NCBI RefSeq assembly: GCF_035762905.1
Contig: NZ_DASUCC010000075.1
Span: forward strand, 1 to 38,127
Source: DASYTH01 sp035762905
GTDB taxonomy: Bacteria; Actinomycetota; Actinomycetes; Mycobacteriales; Pseudonocardiaceae
Length of the DNA: 38,127 nt
Direction of reading: 5' to 3'
Shown: piece by piece, positions 33,283-38,127 of the stretch
Layout: the number at the start of each line of letters is the position of its first letter
Position numbering within the stretch: the first letter of the stretch is position 1
Notes under the pieces: model-generated
The model's database searches: none
What the model saw: only the letters and a program-made list of their open reading frames with translations
Told to the model about the DNA's origin: nothing
Made by a program: the position numbers and the translations under genes

Positions 33283-33582
33283 TCAGCCGACCCGGACGTC
33301 ATCCTCGGTGGCTTCGCGCCGGGCGTTGTCCAGCAACTCTCGCCACGAGGTCACGTCCGGGCGGCGCCGGAGTAAAGCCCGTCGCTCACGCTCGGTCATG
33401 CCGCCCCACACACCGAACTCGATCCGGTTATCCAACGCCTCCGCGAGGCACTCGGTGCGCACCGGACACGCGACGCAGACCAACTTCGCCTTGCGCTGCT
33501 CCTTGCCGCGGACGAACAATCCGTCGGGGTCCTCGTCTCGGCACAGTGCGTTCACTCGCCAATCTGCCTGGTCATTTTGCAT
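33283..33582 (-). CDS. whiB4: WhiB-family Fe-S regulator, WhiB4 type
   Basis: A 99-residue WhiB protein. Four cluster Cys are Cys14, Cys36, Cys39 and Cys45 (CxxCxxxxxC for the last three), followed by the GVWGG turn and a basic helix (MTERERRALLRRRP). WhiB4 in mycobacteria is an oxygen-sensitive redox regulator; assignment here rests on position before ponA2 and on length. ATG 33582 is preceded by a G-rich SD (GGGGTGGGGGTC). The frame stays open 20 codons upstream. Confidence 0.92.
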   Translation of the reverse strand: MQNDQADWRVNALCRDEDPDGLFVRGKEQRKAKLVCVACPVRTECLAEALDNRIEFGVWGGMTERERRALLRRRPDVTSWRELLDNARREATEDDVRVG

Positions 33583-33807
33583 GACCCCCACCCCTAGCTG
33601 TGTCTCGACACCTCGACCTCTTAACCCGACACCCCCCGGCATCGGGTGCCTCCAGTCGGCTCCGCGGGTGCGGGCCGGCTATTGGCGCGTCGTGAGACGT
33701 TGACGGACTCTAGAGGTCGCTGGTTCCCTACTGAACACCGGCCCCGACAGCCGTTACCTAATGTCAACAACTCTTCGGAGCGGAAAGTACTCCGGACGGG
33801 TGCCGCG

Positions 33808-33813
33808 TAGGCT
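33808..33813 (+). promoter_or_regulatory. ponA2 -10 box, leaderless layout
   Basis: TAGGCT, six bases, then GTG 33820. The 225 bases between this box and whiB4 hold no gene; a stem TCGGAG/CTCCGG lies at about 33774-33793. Confidence 0.5.
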
Positions 33814-33819
33814 AGGCGC

Positions 33820-36330
33820 GTGCGAGTCGGAGACAGCCTGCTGAAGCTTCTCGGTCTGTGTCTTTTGGCCGGTGTCCTGGTCGCCGGCATGCTGTTTCCC
33901 GCGGTGGGTGCGCTCGGTGTGGTCTCGAACCGGGCGAGCGACGCGATCGACAGCGTGTCCGGCAACCTGGTGGCGTCCGACCCTGCCCTGGTCACAACGG
34001 TTGCCGACGCAAACGGCACGCCGATCGCCTACCTCTACGACCAGTACCGCATCCCGGTGACCGCCGAGCAGATCTCGCCGACCATGAAGGCCGCGCTGAT
34101 CGCGATCGAGGACCGCCGCTTCTACGAGCACAACGGCGTGGACTGGCGGGGCACGATGCGCGCCGCGGTGAGCAACCAGACCTCCGGCGAGGTCCAGGGT
34201 GCGTCCACACTGACCCAGCAATACGTGAAAAACTATCTGATTAACGTCGTCTATCGAGGCGACGAGCCGGAGAAGAAAATCGAGCAGAAGCGCGCCCAGG
34301 AGCAGACCATCACGCGCAAGCTCCGCGAGGCCCGGATCGCCATTCAGCTCGAACAGAAGATGACCAAGGACGAGATCCTCACCGGCTACCTGAACATCGT
34401 CGAGTTCGCCTACCAGGTCTACGGGGTCGGCGCCGCCGCGCACGCCTACTTCCACACCACCCCGGACAAGCTGACCGTGGCGCAGGCCGCGCTGCTCGCC
34501 GGCATGGTCAACAACCCCAGCCGGTACAACCCGTGGCAGCGGCCGGTCGAGACGCTCAAGCGGCGCAACCTGGTGATCGACAAGATGGTGGAGACCCAGA
34601 AGCTGTCGCCGGATGCCGCCGAGACCTACAAGAAGGAGGAGCTGGGCATCCTGCCGGCGCCGGACAAGCCGGCCGCCAACTGCGTCGGGGCCGGGCCGGA
34701 GTACGGCTTCTTCTGCCAGTACGTCGAGGACTACCTGAAGAAGATCGGCTTCCCCCGCGACCAGCTCTACAGCGGCGGCTACGTGATCAAGACCAGCTTC
34801 GACGCCAACGCGACGCACATGGCCAAGGTGGCCGCCGAGAACCAGGTCCCCAAGAACACCGACGGCATCGCCAACACCATGGCCATCGTGCGGCCCGGCA
34901 AGGAACGACATCAGGTCGTCGCGCTGGTGTCCAACCGGGACTACGGGTTGAACAAGGACGCCGGGGAGACCGTCTACGGCCTGCCGTACGACACCGCCAA
35001 CAAGTTCGGCGCCGGATCCATCTACAAGATCTTCACCGCGGCCGCGTACCTGGAGCGGGGCGGCGGCATCTACCAGACCATCGCCACGCCGGCCACGCAC
35101 GTCTCGTCGGTGTTCACCGGTGGCGGCGAGAAGTGCCCGCGCACCGAGCGCCGCGACGACGGGGACAACCGCTGGTACTGCCTGAGCAACGCCGGCGAGT
35201 ACGGCCCCCAGATGAGCCTGCAGGACGCGCTCGCCAAGTCCCCGAACACCGGCTTCGTCATCCTCGAGGAGCAGGTCGGCATGGACCTGGTGGTGGACAT
35301 CGCGTCCCGCCTGGGTCTGCGCGAGACCATGGCGCTGAACTCCGGGGGCCGGCCGCCGAACCCCAACGCGAAGAACGACGAGGAGCGGCTGTCGCAGGTC
35401 GAGTTCTTCAAGAGCCACCCGCCCAACAGCCCGGGCCGGGCCTCGTTCACGCTCAGCCCGGCGGCCACCAGCACCCTCGAACTGGCCAACGTGGCGGCCA
35501 CGCTGATGAGTGGCGGCGTGTGGTGTCCGCCGAGCCCGATCGTCGAGGTGCTCGACCGCAACGGCAAGAAGGTCGACGTCCCCGAGCAGCCGTGTGACCA
35601 GGCCGTATCCGAGGCGCTGGCCAACACGCTGGTGGTCGGGATGGGCAAGGACGACACCTCCGGCACCGCGGCCCGCGCCGCCTCGGCGGCCAAGTGGAAC
35701 CGGCCGATGCTCGGCAAGACCGGCACCACCCAGGAGCACAAGTCGGCCGGGTTCGTCGGCGCCACCCCGCAGCTCGCCGGAGCGGTGCTGACCTTCAACG
35801 ACAGCCCGAGGCCGCGGCCGATCTGCGACGACCCGACCCGGCTGTGCGGCACCGGCAACATCTTCGGCGGCAAGACGCCGGCGCAGACCTGGTTCGAGGC
35901 GATGAACCCGATCATGGCCGGCCAGCCGGTGATGCCGCTGCCGGCACCCGACCCGCGCTACCTCAACGGCGGCGACAACACCAAGGTGCCCAACGTGGTG
36001 GGCAAGAGCCAGCAGGAGGCCACCCAGATCCTGCAGAACAGCGGGTACAAGGTGGCCGCGCGGACCCGCAACGACGCCGCCAAGCGCGGCACGGTCGTGG
36101 CCCAATCGCCACGCGGCAACGCGATCCCCGGTGCGACCGTCACGATCCACGTCAGCAACGGCATCGCGCCGGCGCCGTCCACCCCGCCGGGGCCTGACCC
36201 CGGTCCCGGCTTCCCGGGGATACCCGGCGTTCCGGGCTTCCCCGGCAACGGTGGCGGCCGCGGCGGTGGGGGCGGCGGTGGCGGTGGCGGCGATCCCGGC
36301 GAAGGCGGGGCGATCATCCTGCCCAACTAG
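33820..36330 (+). CDS. ponA2: Class A penicillin-binding protein with PASTA domain (PonA2)
   Basis: An 836-residue bifunctional peptidoglycan synthase. One N-terminal membrane anchor (LLKLLGLCLLAGVLVAGMLF); glycosyltransferase domain about 60-260 with ALIAIEDRRFYEHNGVD, GASTLTQQYVKN and EILTGYLNIVEF; transpeptidase domain about 340-680 with SIYK (Ser400, Lys403), SPN and KTGTT; a PASTA domain at about 720-785 (VPNVVGKSQQEATQILQNSGY); and a Pro/Gly-rich tail with a ten-Gly run. It acts outside the membrane. The start is leaderless (TAGGCT-N6-GTG). Order and layout match Rv3682. Confidence 0.96.
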   Translation: MRVGDSLLKLLGLCLLAGVLVAGMLFPAVGALGVVSNRASDAIDSVSGNLVASDPALVTTVADANGTPIAYLYDQYRIPVTAEQISPTMKAALIAIEDRRFYEHNGVDWRGTMRAAVSNQTSGEVQGASTLTQQYVKNYLINVVYRGDEPEKKIEQKRAQEQTITRKLREARIAIQLEQKMTKDEILTGYLNIVEFAYQVYGVGAAAHAYFHTTPDKLTVAQAALLAGMVNNPSRYNPWQRPVETLKRRNLVIDKMVETQKLSPDAAETYKKEELGILPAPDKPAANCVGAGPEYGFFCQYVEDYLKKIGFPRDQLYSGGYVIKTSFDANATHMAKVAAENQVPKNTDGIANTMAIVRPGKERHQVVALVSNRDYGLNKDAGETVYGLPYDTANKFGAGSIYKIFTAAAYLERGGGIYQTIATPATHVSSVFTGGGEKCPRTERRDDGDNRWYCLSNAGEYGPQMSLQDALAKSPNTGFVILEEQVGMDLVVDIASRLGLRETMALNSGGRPPNPNAKNDEERLSQVEFFKSHPPNSPGRASFTLSPAATSTLELANVAATLMSGGVWCPPSPIVEVLDRNGKKVDVPEQPCDQAVSEALANTLVVGMGKDDTSGTAARAASAAKWNRPMLGKTGTTQEHKSAGFVGATPQLAGAVLTFNDSPRPRPICDDPTRLCGTGNIFGGKTPAQTWFEAMNPIMAGQPVMPLPAPDPRYLNGGDNTKVPNVVGKSQQEATQILQNSGYKVAARTRNDAAKRGTVVAQSPRGNAIPGATVTIHVSNGIAPAPSTPPGPDPGPGFPGIPGVPGFPGNGGGRGGGGGGGGGGDPGEGGAIILPN

Positions 36331-36347
36331 TCCGCGCTAGTCCGGGT

Positions 36348-36453
36348 TTTACTGCTGTTGTCGCGTCCCAGCGAACGCGCGGATTACGGGGTGATTGTGG
36401 CTGGGTGCCGGCACGGTGCCCCTGAGGTTGCGTTGGTTGGGCAAGGACTTGAC
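36348..36453 (+). repeat. Dispersed intergenic repeat, copy A
   Basis: Matches the minus strand of 24972-25079 (copy B) over about 105 bp, including an identical 19-bp block CACGGTGCCCCTGAGGTTG. It begins 17 bases after the ponA2 stop, between convergent ponA2 and yqeY, the same kind of site as copy B. Confidence 0.7.
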
Positions 36454-36458
36454 CCGAT

Positions 36459-36491
36459 CCAGAAGCCGGCCTAGCGGGTGGCGGCTTCTGG
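36459..36491. terminator. Bidirectional terminator between ponA2 and yqeY
   Basis: CCAGAAGCC and GGCTTCTGG form a perfect 9-bp stem that can be extended by GCC/GGC past one bulged base. It ends at the base before the yqeY stop codon (36492-36494), so it can serve both convergent genes. Confidence 0.7.
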
Positions 36492-36965
36492 TCAGCTCTG
36501 CGTGAGCCGGGCCTTGACCAGGGCGGCCACCCGGCCACCGTCGGCGCGGCCGGACACCCGGGCGTTGGCGGCCTTCATCACCTGACCCATCTGCTTCGGG
36601 CCGGGTGCGGCGCCCAGCTGCTCGGTGACCTCGGCCACCGCTTCGGCCACCAGCGCCGTCAGCTCGTCGTCGTCGAGCTGGCGGGGGAGATACTCGGCGA
36701 GCACCGCGGCCTCGTCCAGCTCGGCCTGTGCCTGCTCGGCCCGGCCGGCGGCGGCGAACGCCTCCGCCGCCTCCTTGCGCTTGCGCACCTCGCGGCCGAG
36801 GACCTTCTCGACCTCGGCGTCGGTCAGCTCACGCGCGGCGGTACCGGACACCTCCTCGTTGGTGACCCCGGTCAGCGCCATGCGCAGGGTGGCCACCCTG
36901 GTCTTCTCCCGGTTCTTCATCGCGGCCGTGAGGTCGTCCTTCAGCCGCTCCTTGAGCGAAGGCAT
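36492..36965 (-). CDS. GatB/YqeY-domain protein
   Basis: A 157-residue YqeY-family protein, related to the tail domain of GatB; role unclear, possibly tRNA-linked. MPSLKERLKDDLTAAMKNREKTRVATLRMAL is the standard N-terminus, and PKQMGQVMKAANARVSGRADGGRVAALVKARL the standard end. ATG 36965 follows TAGGGT by seven bases (leaderless). Confidence 0.93.
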   Translation of the reverse strand: MPSLKERLKDDLTAAMKNREKTRVATLRMALTGVTNEEVSGTAARELTDAEVEKVLGREVRKRKEAAEAFAAAGRAEQAQAELDEAAVLAEYLPRQLDDDELTALVAEAVAEVTEQLGAAPGPKQMGQVMKAANARVSGRADGGRVAALVKARLTQS

Positions 36966-36972
36966 GTGGCGA

Positions 36973-36978
36973 ACCCTA
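36973..36978 (-). promoter_or_regulatory. yqeY -10 box, leaderless layout
   Basis: TAGGGT on the minus strand, seven bases, then ATG 36965. Confidence 0.45.
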
Positions 36979-37019
36979 CTGGCCGGGTGCGCACGTGACC
37001 GATCCTCACCGCGCCGGGT

Positions 37020-37025
37020 TACGCT
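37020..37025 (+). promoter_or_regulatory. Metallophosphoesterase -10 box, leaderless layout
   Basis: TACGCT, seven bases, then GTG 37033. Back to back with the yqeY promoter. Confidence 0.45.
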
Positions 37026-37032
37026 CGGGCAC

Positions 37033-37998
37033 GTGAGCACGTTGGCAAGCACCGTCCGCCGGGTCGCGCTGGGCACGACCGCCCTCGGCACCGCGACCCT
37101 CGCCTACGCCGCCGGCATCGAACGCCGGCACTGGACACTGCGGCAGGCGACCCTGCCGGTGTTGTCCGAAGGGGCCCGGTCGCTGCGCGTGCTGCACATC
37201 TCGGACCTGCACATGATGCCGAACCAGCGGTCCAAGCAGCGCTGGGTGGCGGCGCTGGCCGACCTCAAGCCGGACCTGGTGGTCAACACCGGGGACAACC
37301 TGGCCCACCGGCAGGCCGTCCCGGCCGTTGTGCGCGCCCTCGGCCCGCTGCTGGACGTCCCCGGCGTCTTCGTGTTCGGCAGCAACGACTACTACGCACC
37401 GCGACCGAAGAACCCCGCACGGTACCTGTTCCCGTCCAAGAAACGCATCCACGGCGTCCCGCTGCCCTGGCGGGACCTGCGCGCCGCCCTGATCGAACGC
37501 GGCTGGCTCGACCTCACCCACGTCCGCCGCCTGCTGATGGTGGACGGCCAACCCATCGCCGTCGCCGGCGTCGACGACCCGCACCTGCGCCGCGACCGCT
37601 ACGCCGACATCGCCGGCCGCCCGGACCGCTCGGCCGCCCTGCGCCTCGGCATCACCCACTCCCCCGAACCCCGCGTCCTGGACGCCTTCGCCGCCGACGG
37701 CTACGACCTGGTGATGGCCGGCCACACCCACGGCGGCCAGCTGCGCATCCCCGGTTACGGCGCCATCGTCACCAACTGCGAACTCGACCGCTCCCGCGCC
37801 CGCGGCGCCTCGCGTTGGGGAGTGCACATGTGGCTGCACGTCTCCGCCGGCCTCGGTACCTCCCCGTACGCCCCGGTCCGCTTCGCCTGCCCCCCGGAAG
37901 CCAGCCTGCTCACCCTCGTCCCCCGCAGCACCCCCGACCCCGACACCCACCCCGGCATCGAACGCGCCCCCTTCGGAGCCGGCGCGGACGTCAGCTAG
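37033..37998 (+). CDS. Metallophosphoesterase (Rv3683-like)
   Basis: A 321-residue calcineurin-type phosphoesterase. Metal motifs are VLHISDLHMMPNQ (DxH), VVNTGDN (GD), FVFGSNDYY (GNxD-like, with Ser inserted as GSND), THSPEP and MAGHTHGGQL (GHTH). An N-terminal hydrophobic stretch (VRRVALGTTALGTATLAYAAG) may anchor it. The C-terminal WLHVSAGLGTSPYAPVRFACPPE is typical of the YkuE-like group. GTG 37033 is set by the -10 box. Order yqeY-metallophosphoesterase is common in actinobacteria. Confidence 0.93.
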   Translation: MSTLASTVRRVALGTTALGTATLAYAAGIERRHWTLRQATLPVLSEGARSLRVLHISDLHMMPNQRSKQRWVAALADLKPDLVVNTGDNLAHRQAVPAVVRALGPLLDVPGVFVFGSNDYYAPRPKNPARYLFPSKKRIHGVPLPWRDLRAALIERGWLDLTHVRRLLMVDGQPIAVAGVDDPHLRRDRYADIAGRPDRSAALRLGITHSPEPRVLDAFAADGYDLVMAGHTHGGQLRIPGYGAIVTNCELDRSRARGASRWGVHMWLHVSAGLGTSPYAPVRFACPPEASLLTLVPRSTPDPDTHPGIERAPFGAGADVS

Positions 37999-38014
37999 AC
38001 TGCCACAGGTTCAC

Positions 38015-38092
<78 letters not shown>

Positions 38093-38095
38093 CAC

Positions 38096-38127
38096 AGGGC
38101 CCGTCCATTGTGGAATGGACGGGCCCT
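38096..38127 (+). terminator. tRNA-Pro terminator, perfect 14-bp hairpin
   Basis: AGGGCCCGTCCATT and AATGGACGGGCCCT enclose a GTGG loop, five bases after the CCA. The hairpin's last base is the last base of the window. Confidence 0.8.

Noticed and set aside
36331..36347. Mobile element boundary at the ponA2 3' end
   Set aside because: Copy A of the dispersed repeat starts here, but no transposase, target duplication or terminal inverted repeat could be seen.

Overview
The window is very GC-rich, densely coding and dominated by G/C third positions. It carries actinobacterial marker families: WhiB4-type WhiB, a Crp of the Rv3676 length, a MarP-type CvpA-protease, PonA2 with PASTA, and a paired Get3-like ATPase operon. 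Gene order from 11.7 kb to the right end follows the Mycobacterium tuberculosis Rv3667-Rv3683 block (acs, holin-like protein, ephE, marP, NUDIX, TlpA-like, nth, small membrane protein, crp, MBL, RidA, DUF4177, two ATPases, whiB4, ponA2, metallophosphoesterase). I infer a member of the Actinomycetota, probably Pseudonocardiales; the genus cannot be fixed from the sequence.

1-7.3 kb: an imperfect G-rich tandem repeat, then a cell-wall sugar recovery cluster. It has three exported hydrolases in tight order (NagZ-type GH3, NamZ/DUF1343 with a Tat signal, and an AmiE-like serine hydrolase), followed by murR and murQ in a second, translationally coupled unit. An 11-bp near-palindrome (GGTAA-C-TTACC and AGTAAGTTTCC) overlaps the predicted -10 box of both units and is a candidate MurR operator. 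No MurNAc transporter or kinase is present in the window. 7.3-11.6 kb: an AraC regulator, a cytoplasmic-looking S41 peptidase, a HIT-like protein and a degenerate Fic-fold protein.

11.7-20.5 kb: acs, a VIT transporter where mycobacteria have Rv3668c, the holin-like protein, an EphE-like hydrolase without a nucleophile, then the minus-strand operon nth-tlpA-NUDIX-marP whose genes overlap by 4 bases each, a small membrane protein and crp. 20.5-25.1 kb: an insertion relative to the mycobacterial order, with a hairpin-rich gene-free stretch, an MFS transporter, a Tat-exported PHP hydrolase and a second DnaN-like sliding clamp. 25.1-30.8 kb: MBL and NUDIX, a Gfo/Idh/MocA oxidoreductase, and a pair of tandem paralogues of unknown function coupled to ridA and DUF4177; one of them carries sixteen PPS repeats. 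30.8-38.1 kb: a small membrane protein, bagA-bagB-like ATPases, whiB4, ponA2, yqeY, a metallophosphoesterase, and tRNA-Pro(CGG) with a perfect terminator hairpin whose last base is the last base of the window.

Two cross-window patterns stand out. At least eleven genes show a TANNNT-like box exactly 6-7 bases before the start codon, which is the layout of leaderless mRNAs; four are TAGGCT-N6-GTG. A dispersed repeat of about 105 bp occurs twice, in opposite orientation, each time between convergent genes. I saw no CRISPR array, insertion sequence, rRNA, prophage or recognised riboswitch.
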